The notes: generated by a model not told the origin, from the sequence alone. A stretch of 14,638 nt of DNA from Lamprocystis purpurea (GCA_020718945.1 DYRB01000012.1:2039-16676), one strand, 5' to 3'. Shown: positions 1 to 7,527, counted from the stretch's first letter. Numbers and translations: made by a program.

Positions 1-87
1 CCGGCACCGATACCAGATCCGATAGCGGCACCGACGCCGGGAAGGCCCGAGTCGCCGCCCGCTGCGGCCCGGCACCTGGGGGTCTGA
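1..87 (+). CDS. C-terminal end of an unidentified upstream gene (partial)
   Basis: Frame 1 is open from the window edge for 28 codons and ends at TGA 85-87, four bases before the GTG of norD. The visible residues are rich in Pro and Ala and end in ARHLGV. They show no recognisable motif, so I cannot name the product. In nor clusters the gene before norD is often norQ or norB, and the tight spacing fits co-transcription with norD, but this is inference. A short open frame in G+C-rich DNA can also arise by chance. Confidence 0.4.
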   Translation, partial: PAPIPDPIAAPTPGRPESPPAAARHLGV

Positions 88-91
88 GGCC

Positions 92-1963
92 GTGGAAGAG
101 CAGTTTGGCGCCCTCTGGCACCGGGTCATCACCCGCCTGGCGGAGCGGGTCGAGGGCCACCGCCATCCCCAGGCCGCGGTCCACCTCAAGGACCTGGCCC
201 CGACCCTGGGTATCCTGTTCCGCGCCCTGGGGGGTGACGGCGGGCTCCAGGTCGAGACCGCGGACGGCTGTGCCCATGGGGCGCGTCGCGGCTTTCTGCA
301 ATGGCTGGCGGGGACCGGCGACAAGGCCGACCTGGCCTGGCGGGACGACCGCTCGCTCCGACTGCCCGAGACCATCGACTGCTTCCCGGAGCCCGGGCTC
401 AACCGCGACCTGTACCTCTGGCTGACGGCCCTGGCCGTCGCCCAGCCGGGCCGGCCGCAGGGCGACCCAGCCAACCCGCTCCAGACCTGGTTTCTGGCCA
501 ACCAGTGGCTCACCCGGCAGGCCCTGGCCGAATTCCCAGGGCTTAAACCCCGCTATGCCCGCCTGGTGGCCGCCCACCTGGCCCAGCGCCCGGACCCGGG
601 GCGCCTGCCCGCGGCGGAGGCGACCCGGGAGCGGCTGGTGCGGGCGGCCCTGTCCGACCCCGGCAGCGTCACCGCCCTGCCCCAGGCCAAGCGCCCGCCC
701 CACCCGGTGCCCCTGTGGCTGCACCCCAGCCCGGACCTGCCCGGGGCCGGCGCTACCCCCACGCCGGGCGAGGAGCAACAGGTGTCCCGGGACGACCGGG
801 TAGAGGACCTGGGCGAGCGCCGCCGTCGCCGCGCCGAACGGGTGACAATGCCGGAGAAGGAGGCCGGCCTGGTGACCATCCGCATGGAGAACATCCTGAC
901 CTGGGGCGAGCACGTCCAGGTGGACCGGGGTACCGACGAGGAGGAGGACCTCAATCGGGCCAAGGCCGCCGCCTCGGACATGGACCGCATCAGCGTGGCC
1001 CGGGACCGCCGCGCCTCCGGGGCCCGGCTGCGCTTCGACCTGGACCTGCCGGCGGAGTCCGAGGACGACCTGATCCTGGCCGACGGCATCCTGCTCCCGG
1101 AGTGGGACTGGCGGCGCCAACGCCTGGAGCCGGACCGCTGCCGCATCGTCTCCCTGATCGCCCAGGACGCACCTCCCTGCCCCCTGCCCGATCACCTGGC
1201 GCGCACCGCCCGACGCCTGCGCGGCCAGTTCCAGGCCCTGGCCCCGGCGCGCACCTGGCACCGCGGTCAGGCCGACGGCCAGGAACTGGACTTGGACGCC
1301 TGGTTGCGCCTGGCCGCCGACCGGGCCGCCGGGGTCGGTGCCCACGGGGACGGCCTCTACCGCGACCTGCGCGCCGGGGCCCGGGACTTGGCCTGCCTGC
1401 TGTTGGCGGACCTATCCCTGTCCACCGACGCCTATGTGGATGATCGCGCCCGGGTCATAGACGTGATCCGCGACAGCCTGTTTCTGTTCGCCGAGGCCCT
1501 GACCGCCACCGGGGACCGCTTCGGGGTATTCGGCTTTTCCTCGCGGCGTCGCGACCCGGTGCGGGTGCACACCCTCAAGGCCTTCGACGAGCCCTATGGC
1601 CCCGCCGTGCGCGGGCGCATCAATGCCATCAAGCCCGGCTACTACACCCGCATGGGGGCCGGCATCCGCCACGCCGCCAACCTGCTCGCGGCCCAGCCCG
1701 CCGGGAGACGCCTGTTGCTGTTGGTGTCCGACGGCAAGCCCAACGACCTGGACCGTTACGAGGGCCGCTTCGGCATCGAAGACACCCGCCAGGCCATAGC
1801 CGCCGCCCGCCGCCAGGGCCTGACCCCCTTCTGCGTCACCATCGACGAACGCGGCAACGACTACCTGCCCCACCTCTTCGGGGCCGGCGGCTATGTGGTC
1901 ATCCGCCGCCCGGCCGAGCTGCCGGCCCAGTTGCCGCTGCTCTATGCCCGGCTGACCGCCTGA
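92..1963 (+). CDS. norD: NorD, VWA-domain accessory protein for nitric oxide reductase
   Basis: The 623-residue protein has a C-terminal von Willebrand A domain. A MIDAS metal site is visible: DLSLS at residues 440-444, Thr in YYTRMG near 519, and Asp in LVSDGKPND at 547. The long N-terminal part (1-430) is helical, with a charged Arg/Glu-rich linker around 230-300. Length and layout match NorD, which works with the AAA+ ATPase NorQ to insert the non-heme iron or otherwise activate cytochrome-c-dependent NO reductase (family knowledge). The start is a GTG four bases after the preceding stop, with GAGG and GGGGG just upstream as weak ribosome-binding candidates. It converges on the nos cluster, linking NO and N2O reduction in one region. 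The related CbbO family also has a VWA domain, but it belongs with RuBisCO genes, and none is seen here. Confidence 0.85.
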   Translation: MEEQFGALWHRVITRLAERVEGHRHPQAAVHLKDLAPTLGILFRALGGDGGLQVETADGCAHGARRGFLQWLAGTGDKADLAWRDDRSLRLPETIDCFPEPGLNRDLYLWLTALAVAQPGRPQGDPANPLQTWFLANQWLTRQALAEFPGLKPRYARLVAAHLAQRPDPGRLPAAEATRERLVRAALSDPGSVTALPQAKRPPHPVPLWLHPSPDLPGAGATPTPGEEQQVSRDDRVEDLGERRRRRAERVTMPEKEAGLVTIRMENILTWGEHVQVDRGTDEEEDLNRAKAAASDMDRISVARDRRASGARLRFDLDLPAESEDDLILADGILLPEWDWRRQRLEPDRCRIVSLIAQDAPPCPLPDHLARTARRLRGQFQALAPARTWHRGQADGQELDLDAWLRLAADRAAGVGAHGDGLYRDLRAGARDLACLLLADLSLSTDAYVDDRARVIDVIRDSLFLFAEALTATGDRFGVFGFSSRRRDPVRVHTLKAFDEPYGPAVRGRINAIKPGYYTRMGAGIRHAANLLAAQPAGRRLLLLVSDGKPNDLDRYEGRFGIEDTRQAIAAARRQGLTPFCVTIDERGNDYLPHLFGAGGYVVIRRPAELPAQLPLLYARLTA

Positions 1964-2007
1964 GTTGTCGGCCGCGGGGAACGCGTTGAACCTGGAAAGA
2001 GCGATTC

Positions 2008-2139
2008 GTCCGCAAATGAACGCAAATAAACGCAAATAAAGAATGACTTACCGTTCGCACCCAGATCACCTTCCGGGTGCCGAGAAGGTCTCAGGGAACC
2101 CATTGAATCATTTGCGTTAATTTGCGTTTATTTGCGGAC
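2008..2139. repeat. Inverted pair of ATTTGCG decamer repeats (MITE-like), between convergent genes
   Basis: The left arm (2008-2037) carries three CGCAAAT units at 10-bp period and the right arm (2110-2139) carries three ATTTGCG units. The arms are reverse complements at 28 of 30 positions, and the outer ends GTCCGCAAAT and ATTTGCGGAC match exactly. The 72-bp centre holds a smaller GCACCC/GGGTGC stem (2057-2062, 2075-2080). It fills the gap between norD and the converging last nos gene, so its transcript could fold on both strands and act as a bidirectional terminator or mRNA end. Related copies lie at 2710-2836 and 9217-9245. Confidence 0.85.
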
Positions 2140-2160
2140 AACTGCTTCTTCTAGCCCGCC

Positions 2161-2664
2161 TCAGCGGGCGCTGATGGTCTCGAAGCGGAAGGGGGCTACC
2201 AGTATCCCGGCGTAGGTGTGGAGCATGACCTTGGCCTCCCACTCCATGCGGTTGCGCACGCACACAGGGAGCATGCCCTGGCCCTCGTAGCGACCGGCCT
2301 GGGTCTCCGTCAGCGGCAGCCGGTTATAGCCCATGTTCATATCTGTCCCGGCGAAGTCCACCTCCACCGAGCGTACCTCGATACCCTTGACCTCCACGCC
2401 GATGCGCAGGGGCGCCACCGGGGGCAGGGTGCGCGGCTCCAGGCCGAAGCGGACCTCGGCCCCGTCCGGGAAGCGGGCGGTGCAGGGCCCGGCGTTCAGG
2501 TTGCAGGTCGGGTCCAGGGGGGCCGAGGCCAGCACCTCCGGGTACAGCAGGGGCCAGGTCTTGTAGAAGGCCGCGGCGGTGAGGGCGGCGAAGAGCAGGC
2601 CGAGGGTCACCCAGAGGGCGACGGTGGCACGGTCGGGCCGGGCGGGCGGGGAGGCGTCGGTCAT
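2161..2664 (-). CDS. Membrane-anchored FixH-like protein, possibly copper-related
   Basis: This 167-residue protein has a short cytoplasmic N-terminus, one membrane segment (about 14-34) and a periplasmic domain. That domain looks beta-rich and carries three cysteines (54, 61, 135) and a methionine-rich stretch, DMNMGY at 108-113, followed by further Met at 131, 140 and 147. The pattern recalls FixH/YtkA-type periplasmic domains found near copper oxidases, and the Cys and Met residues suggest copper handling. This is inference from composition and context, not a firm family match. I chose the ATG at 2664 because it gives a normal membrane anchor and has AGGAT upstream; an upstream extension would run through repeat DNA. 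It is the last gene of the cluster, separated from nosY by a repeat-filled gap of 192 bp. Confidence 0.65.
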   Translation of the reverse strand: MTDASPPARPDRATVALWVTLGLLFAALTAAAFYKTWPLLYPEVLASAPLDPTCNLNAGPCTARFPDGAEVRFGLEPRTLPPVAPLRIGVEVKGIEVRSVEVDFAGTDMNMGYNRLPLTETQAGRYEGQGMLPVCVRNRMEWEAKVMLHTYAGILVAPFRFETISAR

Positions 2665-2676
2665 GGGCTCGGCATC

Positions 2677-2690
2677 CTGACAGGGGTCAG
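2677..2690. promoter_or_regulatory. Degenerate FNR-like palindrome CTGAC-N4-GTCAG
   Basis: CTGACAGGGGTCAG is a perfect palindrome apart from its centre. It shares the core TGACAGGGGTCA, plus the preceding GGCATCC, with the site at 11467-11480. It lies only 13-26 bases before the ATG of the FixH-like gene and overlaps the likely ribosome-binding sequence, too close for a standard class II activator site. It could be a repressor site, a diverged copy, or chance. Confidence 0.25.
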
Positions 2691-2709
2691 CCTGAAACGG
2701 TAAAGTCCG

Positions 2710-2836
2710 CCGCGAATGAACGCAAACGACGCAAATGGCCGCGCAGCTCAGGTGCCCGCCTCGCGTCACCCGCAGGGTGGGCCGGTGGCCAATCCCATGC
2801 CCCTGTCCATTTGCGTCCATTTGCGTTCATTTGCGG
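2710..2836. repeat. Second inverted pair of ATTTGCG decamer repeats
   Basis: The left arm (2710-2738) reads CCGCGAATG followed by CGCAAAC and GCAAATGG units. The right arm (2807-2836) reads CCATTTGCG-type units at 10-bp period. They are near-complementary, with a few differences and a one-base gap. The roughly 68-bp centre differs from that of the copy at 2008-2139 but is likewise GC-rich. The element occupies most of the gap between nosY and the FixH-like gene. Confidence 0.8.
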
Positions 2837-2856
2837 CTGAATTGCTCTTCCCGGGC

Positions 2857-3684
2857 TCAGGGCAAATCGCTGCGCCGGAACAGCATATAGCCGCCCAGGG
2901 CGCTCAGGGTCCCGACCACCATCGGATAGATCAGGGCATAGGCCATGTAGCCGCGCTCGCCGAAGGTATCCAGGATCACATAGGCCGAGGGGCCGAGCAT
3001 GACCAGTTGCTGGTCGAGCAGCATCATGGCCCCGGTGCGGAAGACCTGGAGGGGGTTGGCCAGGGCCAGGGCCACCGCCGTCTCCGGGGGGAGCTGGTTG
3101 CGGATCATGACCCCGAGCAGGATCAGGTCCAGAAACAGCAGCAGGGTCAGCCAGAGCACGAAGGCCGAGGCCTGGGCCACGTCTGCCGAGCGGGTCAGCG
3201 TTGACAGCAGCATGCCTAGGCCCAAGAAGCACCAGGCGAGCGCCATGAGCAGCCCGGTGTAATAGGTGAACAGCGCCCAGGGGACATCCACACCGCGGAA
3301 CAGGCCCCACAGCACGGCCCCCAGCATGGCCAGAAAGACCGGCAGAAAGACCACCAGGAAGCGCCCGGCGAGCTTGCCCCAATACCAGGCCCCCAGCCCG
3401 ATGGGCAGGGACAGCAGGTATTCATAGACCCCCGCCTCCCGGTCCCCGGCCACGGAGCGGACGGTGGTCACCAGGACGAACACCGGCAGTATGGCCATGG
3501 CGAGCTGGATGTAGGTGACCATGAGCCGGGACAGCCCGGTGAAGCCCATGATGCGCGACTCGGTCAACCCGAAGGCAAACAGCAGGGCCACCAGGCCGCC
3601 GAAGATCAGCGTGTAGGCGAAGAACCACTTGGCCCGGAGCGATTCCAGGACATCGGTGTGGGCGGTCAGCCAGAGGTGGCGCAC
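2857..3684 (-). CDS. nosY: NosY, ABC-2 type membrane permease for NosZ maturation
   Basis: The 275-residue protein is strongly hydrophobic, with about six membrane segments. The first is near 22-40 and the last, near 250-268, is followed by RRSD at the C-terminus. It also has the cytoplasmic VRSVAGDREAGVYEYLLSLP loop (about residues 75-94) typical of ABC-2 permeases such as NosY. NosY pairs with the ATPase NosF and periplasmic NosD to deliver a sulfur species or related component for the CuZ cluster of NosZ (family knowledge). The start is a GTG at 3684 with GGAG seven bases upstream, fifteen bases after the stop of the cytochrome gene. It is separated from nosF by nosL and a cytochrome gene, whereas the common order is nosDFY. 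Confidence 0.93.
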   Translation of the reverse strand: MRHLWLTAHTDVLESLRAKWFFAYTLIFGGLVALLFAFGLTESRIMGFTGLSRLMVTYIQLAMAILPVFVLVTTVRSVAGDREAGVYEYLLSLPIGLGAWYWGKLAGRFLVVFLPVFLAMLGAVLWGLFRGVDVPWALFTYYTGLLMALAWCFLGLGMLLSTLTRSADVAQASAFVLWLTLLLFLDLILLGVMIRNQLPPETAVALALANPLQVFRTGAMMLLDQQLVMLGPSAYVILDTFGERGYMAYALIYPMVVGTLSALGGYMLFRRSDLP

Positions 3685-3699
3685 GGGATGGCTCCGGGG

Positions 3700-4083
3700 C
3701 TACTGCTGGATGGAGTCGAGGTAGACACCGATCTCGCGCACGGTGCGGACCTCCAGATGGTCGCTGAACACCGGCATCTTGTGGCCTTCGGCGGCGACCT
3801 GGTGGCCCCCGTCCACGGCGGTGAGGACCCGCTCGGCCACGCTGGCGCCGCCGAGGCGACGCAGGACCGTCAGGTTGCTCGGGGTGACCTTGAGCAGGCG
3901 CACCAGGGGCCCCTGGCCGTCCCCATTCACGCCATGGCAGTTGGCGCAGAAGAGCAGATAGTGGGCCTGGCCGCGCTCCAGGGTGGCCTGGTCCGCCCCC
4001 GGGGCGGCGCCCGAGGGCCTGCTGACGGTGAGGATGGCCGCAACCGCCAGGCTGGCGGCGACTAGGGTGGTCTTGTAGATCAT
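3700..4083 (-). CDS. Periplasmic monoheme cytochrome c, between nosL and nosY
   Basis: This 127-residue protein starts with a Sec signal peptide (about 1-27, ending near SGAA). It has one heme-binding motif, CANCH (about 46-50), followed by a likely axial Met in GHKMPVFSD (about 103). Length and layout fit a class I c-type cytochrome of the cbb3-CcoP or c551/c552 kind. It presumably carries electrons in the periplasm toward NosZ, as NosC proteins are thought to do in clade II clusters. The ATG at 4083 has GAGG nine bases upstream. Its stop is fifteen bases before nosY, so the two are probably co-translated. A cytochrome gene between nosL and nosY is unusual relative to the Wolinella-type order. 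Confidence 0.85.
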   Translation of the reverse strand: MIYKTTLVAASLAVAAILTVSRPSGAAPGADQATLERGQAHYLLFCANCHGVNGDGQGPLVRLLKVTPSNLTVLRRLGGASVAERVLTAVDGGHQVAAEGHKMPVFSDHLEVRTVREIGVYLDSIQQ

Positions 4084-4119
4084 GCTGTTACCTCAGTTAT
4101 GGTAGCCAGGCTGGGCGTC

Positions 4120-4140
4120 GGTCCGCACAGCGGACCCTAC
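4120..4140. repeat. Solo GGTCCGC-ACA-GCGGACC palindrome
   Basis: This 21-bp sequence (palindrome plus CTAC) is identical to each arm of the inverted repeat at 7528-7585. The 7-bp stem and 3-base loop would fold in RNA or single-stranded DNA. No partner arm in opposite orientation is seen nearby. It lies just upstream of the cytochrome gene that starts at 4083. Confidence 0.85.
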
Positions 4141-4163
4141 GGACGGCTATGCGGTGGGGGACC

Positions 4164-4249
4164 CGTGGGAGCGGCGCCCCGCCGCGACAGGGCGTCTTCC
4201 AGAAAGACCCCTGGAAGACGCTGCGTCGGGCCGAGGGCGGCCCTCCCAC
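4164..4249. repeat. REP-like GTGGGAGCGGCGCC element with inner 10-bp hairpin
   Basis: The element starts GTGGGAGCGGCGCC and ends with CCCTCCCAC, an imperfect inverted repeat. Inside, CGTCTTCCAG (4193-4202) and CTGGAAGACG (4211-4220) form a perfect 10-bp stem with an 8-base loop. The first 40 bp are almost identical to 9034-9074, so both belong to one dispersed family. It lies in the 197-bp gap between nosL and the cytochrome gene. Confidence 0.8.
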
Positions 4250-4280
4250 ACGCCCTGGGTCTGCCTCTTGCCCTTCACGC

Positions 4281-4775
4281 TCAGCGCACCGGCGGGCTGG
4301 CATCCAGATGCCCGCCATGCACGTTGAACTTCCTTTCCACCTCGAAGATATGCGCCTTGGCCTCGGCGAAGCCCAGGGCGCCCGGGGCATCTTCGGGCTG
4401 GGCCCCCAGGCCGTACTCCATGGGCGTTACCTGGCCGTCCAGGTAGCGGGCCTTGCGGGCGTCGATCCAGACCCCGGTGCGCCAGTCGGTCACCCAGATC
4501 TCAGTCTTGGGGTCATCGCGAAACGGCTTGTCCTCCAGCCAGATCAGGGCGCAACCCAGGTCGTCGAAGAACAGCACCCGGGAGCGACCCTCGGCCTGGG
4601 GGAACCGCACCTGGGCCGAGTGCTTGCGGTCGGACAGGACCATGCGGCAACGCTCGCAGGTGAAGCGGTCCCACTTCACGTCCAAGGGGCCGCTGCCCGG
4701 GTCCCCGGAGCAGGCGGCCAGGGTCAGCAGCAGGACCCCAGCCCCTAGGTACCACCAGCGGGTGAGGTCAGGCAT
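4281..4775 (-). CDS. nosL: NosL, copper chaperone lipoprotein
   Basis: The protein has a lipoprotein signal ending in the lipobox LAAC (Cys about 22), so it is probably anchored to a membrane facing the periplasm. Next come CERCRM and HSAQV, matching the CxxC-x-M metal-binding region of NosL, then FFDDLGC and a WVTDW segment typical of the family. NosL supplies Cu(I) for NosZ cluster assembly (family knowledge). I prefer the ATG at 4775, which overlaps the nosF stop by 8 nt, giving 164 residues. A GTG at 4787 would add four residues (MSRP), and neither has a clear Shine-Dalgarno, so translation probably depends on coupling to nosF. The usual CxxCGM has Arg in place of Gly here. The gene ends in front of a repeat-rich gap. 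Confidence 0.88.
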   Translation of the reverse strand: MPDLTRWWYLGAGVLLLTLAACSGDPGSGPLDVKWDRFTCERCRMVLSDRKHSAQVRFPQAEGRSRVLFFDDLGCALIWLEDKPFRDDPKTEIWVTDWRTGVWIDARKARYLDGQVTPMEYGLGAQPEDAPGALGFAEAKAHIFEVERKFNVHGGHLDASPPVR

Positions 4776-5655
4776 GGGCCGACTCACGCGGCGGGGGCGC
4801 GGCCTGGGCCTCGTCCATGTGGATCTGGGCGAGCAAGGCGGCGTAACGGGACAGGACGCCGAGGAAGCGCAGCCGGTCCGGACCGGCGACGGTCCCGGTC
4901 CAGGTCAGGCCAGTGGCGTCGCCCCTGAAGCCCCAGTCGGCGATGGCCCGGGCGAAGGCATCGTCGGCCCGGAGCAGGCCCACCGAGCAACTCAGGCGGC
5001 TGGCCAGGTCCACCAGGTCGGCGACCCGGTCGTCCAGGACCACCCGCCCCTGGTCCAGTTCTATGACCCGGTTGACCAGGGCCGCGACCTCGTCCAAGCG
5101 GTGGCTGGAGATGAGCATGGCCGCCCTGTCCTGCTTTTCCGCCAGGAGCTTGAAGAAGATGTGCCGGGCCTCCGGGTCCAGGTTGGCGGCGGGCTCGTCC
5201 AGGATCAGCAGGTCGGTGTCGCGACCCAGGGCTATGGCGATCAGGAGCTTCTGCTTCTGGCCCCCGGAGAGCTTGACGAAGGGGTGGCGGCGGAAGCGCC
5301 CGGCGTCCAGACCCAGGCGTCCGGCCACGTCCACCATGCGCTGGGGGTCGGCGTCGCAGACCCCGGCGGCGAAGCGCAGCAGTTGCCCCACGGGCATCTT
5401 GAGCGGCGGGGGCAACTGGGGGACGAAGCCCACCCGGGCCAGGACCTCCGTGCGCTGGGCGCGGGGGTCCAGGCCGTCGATGGCGATGCGCCCTTCGCAG
5501 CGGTATTCGCCCAGCAGGCAGCGGATCAGGGTGGTCTTGCCCGCCCCGTTGGAGCCCACCAGGGCGACGCGGTGGCCGCTGTCTATGTCCAGGTCCAGGG
5601 CCTTGAGGACCTCGACCCGGCCGAAGCGCTTGGTGACTTGTTCAAAGCGAATCAT
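4768..5655 (-). CDS. nosF: NosF, ABC transporter ATPase for CuZ maturation
   Basis: This 295-residue ATPase shows, in order, Walker A GSNGAGKTT (34-42), Q-loop Gln (about 80), ABC signature LSGGQ (129-133), Walker B LLILDEP (149-155) and the switch His in SSHR (about 185). A C-terminal domain of about 85 residues follows. It energises NosY in the NosDFY complex that matures NosZ (family knowledge). Its ATG overlaps the last base of the nosH stop (TAATG), so translation is coupled; a GGAG lies about 13 bases upstream. The stop lies inside the start of nosL. Upstream in-frame starts would lie within nosH and are rejected. Confidence 0.95.
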   Translation of the reverse strand: MIRFEQVTKRFGRVEVLKALDLDIDSGHRVALVGSNGAGKTTLIRCLLGEYRCEGRIAIDGLDPRAQRTEVLARVGFVPQLPPPLKMPVGQLLRFAAGVCDADPQRMVDVAGRLGLDAGRFRRHPFVKLSGGQKQKLLIAIALGRDTDLLILDEPAANLDPEARHIFFKLLAEKQDRAAMLISSHRLDEVAALVNRVIELDQGRVVLDDRVADLVDLASRLSCSVGLLRADDAFARAIADWGFRGDATGLTWTGTVAGPDRLRFLGVLSRYAALLAQIHMDEAQAAPPPRESAHA

Positions 5656-6632
5656 TACAGCACCCGCTCCAGTCCCTTCACCTTGTAGTTCAAGGAACCG
5701 GTCGGACAGACGTCCACGCACAGGCCGCAGCGGGTACAGTCGGCGCCAATGTCGGTATCCAGGGCCTTGGCCCGCCCGCGGATGGTGACGTCCAGTACAT
5801 GGGGGACCAGGCAGACGTTGCGACAATCACCTTCGTGATGACAGGCGTTGATGTTGTATTGGACCCGCACCGGCGGCGAGAGGCTGCCGACCAGGCCATA
5901 GGTCAGGCCAATGGGGCACACGTAGCGGCACCAGGCCCGGCGCGAGACGAAGACCTCGAACAGCAGTAGGGCCGCCACCCACAGCAAGGCCAGACCGGGG
6001 CCGTAGATCAGGGCGCGGCTGAGGATGCCGGTGGGCGAGATGGTCTCGAACAGGGTGTAGCCCGTGGCCGCGGTCAGCACCACGAATACCAGGTAGAACA
6101 CGCTGCGCCCGCCGCGGTGGAAGGTGCGGTTTTTGACCAGTTTCCGCTTTACCAGCCACAGGTGGAGGTACTCCGCCCACTCCGCCACCAAGTGATAGGG
6201 GCAGACCCAGGAGCAGAAGGTGCGCCCACCCAACAGCCACCAGAACAGGGCTACGGTAACAGTACCGATCAGTAGATTGAGCACCACATGCTTATAGGCC
6301 AGCATCACCTGTAGGGCCGAGTTGACGTCGGCCATGTGGAAGCCGACGAAGCGCGAGGCGGTGAGGGCGCCCTCCACCAGTTGCACGTCGAACCAGTAGG
6401 AGGCCACGAACAACAGGTTGACCAGGATCAGGGTCGCCCACCGCCGCCGCTGCCACTTGTTACAGCAGGTCTTGCGGTGCTCGTGGCGCACGCTCATCAA
6501 CATGGCCTTGGTCAGGCGCTCCTTGCGCTTGTTCGCATAGACCACCCTGACCTCGGGAAATACCTCGTCCCGGTCGGGCTTGGGGGGCGCGAAACCCAGT
6601 ATTTGGCGCAGGGAATCGACGACGTAGCTCAT
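5655..6632 (-). CDS. nosH: NosH, NapH-like membrane iron-sulfur quinol-oxidising protein
   Basis: The 325-residue protein has a basic cytoplasmic N-terminus and about four membrane segments (near 65-80, 110-135, 178-195, 210-230). Two CxxxCP motifs sit at membrane edges: C140-C144-P in CSWVCP and C235-C239-P in CRYVCP. The C-terminus has two [4Fe-4S] binding sets, C264/C270/C274 with a remote Cys, and CTRCGLCVDVCP at 299-310. This is the NapH layout. In clade II nos clusters NosH with NosG is proposed to take electrons from menaquinol or ubiquinol and pass them to periplasmic cytochromes, in place of NosR (established hypothesis for Wolinella). The ATG overlaps the nosG stop (ATGA) and has a strong GGAGG seven bases upstream. 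The downstream nosF start overlaps its stop. Confidence 0.93.
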   Translation of the reverse strand: MSYVVDSLRQILGFAPPKPDRDEVFPEVRVVYANKRKERLTKAMLMSVRHEHRKTCCNKWQRRRWATLILVNLLFVASYWFDVQLVEGALTASRFVGFHMADVNSALQVMLAYKHVVLNLLIGTVTVALFWWLLGGRTFCSWVCPYHLVAEWAEYLHLWLVKRKLVKNRTFHRGGRSVFYLVFVVLTAATGYTLFETISPTGILSRALIYGPGLALLWVAALLLFEVFVSRRAWCRYVCPIGLTYGLVGSLSPPVRVQYNINACHHEGDCRNVCLVPHVLDVTIRGRAKALDTDIGADCTRCGLCVDVCPTGSLNYKVKGLERVL

Positions 6633-7501
6633 GCCAAATCCTCCGCCATTCGGTCGATGTCGATGATGATGGCGGTGGGCTCCACCGGGCAGATCATCTC
6701 GCAGACCCCGCAGCCCACGCAGCCGTCCTTGACCACCGGCATCATCCCCACCCCGCCGCCGGGCTTGGGTTCCAGGGCGATGGCGTGGCGCGGCGGGCAC
6801 TCGTTGCCGATCTTCTCGGCCACGCGGGCGACCTGCCCAGGCTCCGGGGGCTTCTCAGCGGCGCACTCAATGATGCGGATCTCGATGGGGCACTGGCGGA
6901 CGCACAGGTCGCACAGGTCCAGGTCGTAGGGGTGGTCCGCCACCGGTACCGGGGTCCAGCGGTCCACCTCGGCGTAGCGCAAGGTGCCGCGGAACTCAGG
7001 TCCCCGGGCCAGGCCCTTGAACCCCTTGCCCTGCATGGCCAGGCAGGCATCCGGACGGACGAGCCGGGCATAACCCATGCGCGTATCCGCGGGGAAGTCG
7101 AGGTGATGGGTCAGGGCCCCGGTGGGGCAGGCCAGCACGCACTGGAGCCCGTCGCAGGAAAAGTCGCAGGCCTGGGCCCGGGCCTCGATGTAGGGGACGC
7201 CTATGCCGACGCCGTCCGTGAGGTCCGCCAGTTTAATGGCCTCCACCGGGCAGACCTGCACGCACTGGCCGCACTTGATGCAGGCGGCCAGGAATTGCTG
7301 CTCGTCGAGCAGGTCCTTGATGGCCCCAGGTGGTCGCAGGCGGGCATTGGCAGCGCCGATCAGGGGCAGCAGGCCGGCCAGGGAGACACCGACCACGCCG
7401 ACCCCGAGCCCCAGGGTTCGCAGAAACTCCCGGCGGTTCTGGTCGCGGCGGACCTTGCTGAGGGGGGCCTTGGTCTTCTTGCTTGTCTCTCGTTCGCTCA
7501 T
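6629..7501 (-). CDS. nosG: NosG, NapG-like periplasmic ferredoxin with TAT signal
   Basis: The 290-residue protein has a twin-arginine signal, NRREFLRTL at 22-30, followed by a hydrophobic stretch. Four Cys groups for [4Fe-4S] clusters follow: C74/C77/C80/C84, C112/C116/C121/C125, C197/C200/C204 with C213, and C261/C264/C267/C271. This is the NapG/MauM pattern. It is probably exported folded and paired with NosH in moving electrons from quinol to cytochromes of the N2O reduction pathway. I chose the ATG at 7501 because the TAT signal then lies at the normal place and GAAGG stands upstream; an earlier in-frame start at 7594 would translate the repeat at 7528-7585. The stop overlaps the nosH start by four bases. 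Confidence 0.93.
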   Translation of the reverse strand: MSERETSKKTKAPLSKVRRDQNRREFLRTLGLGVGVVGVSLAGLLPLIGAANARLRPPGAIKDLLDEQQFLAACIKCGQCVQVCPVEAIKLADLTDGVGIGVPYIEARAQACDFSCDGLQCVLACPTGALTHHLDFPADTRMGYARLVRPDACLAMQGKGFKGLARGPEFRGTLRYAEVDRWTPVPVADHPYDLDLCDLCVRQCPIEIRIIECAAEKPPEPGQVARVAEKIGNECPPRHAIALEPKPGGGVGMMPVVKDGCVGCGVCEMICPVEPTAIIIDIDRMAEDLA

Positions 7502-7527
7502 GACAGTCTGACCTTCGGCCGGGCGCC

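Noticed and set aside
92..1963. CbbO-type VWA protein as an alternative to NorD
   Set aside because: CbbO has a similar MIDAS domain, but the neighbourhood is N2O reduction rather than RuBisCO, and the length and N-terminal region fit NorD better. Certainty would need the upstream genes.
2008..2139. ATTTGCG repeats considered as a CRISPR array
   Set aside because: Units are only 10 bp with no spacers of regular length, and the arms are inverted rather than direct repeats.
4453..5688. A 411-codon open frame on the plus strand opposite nosF
   Set aside because: The opposite strand has complete ABC ATPase motifs; this frame shows no recognisable domain.
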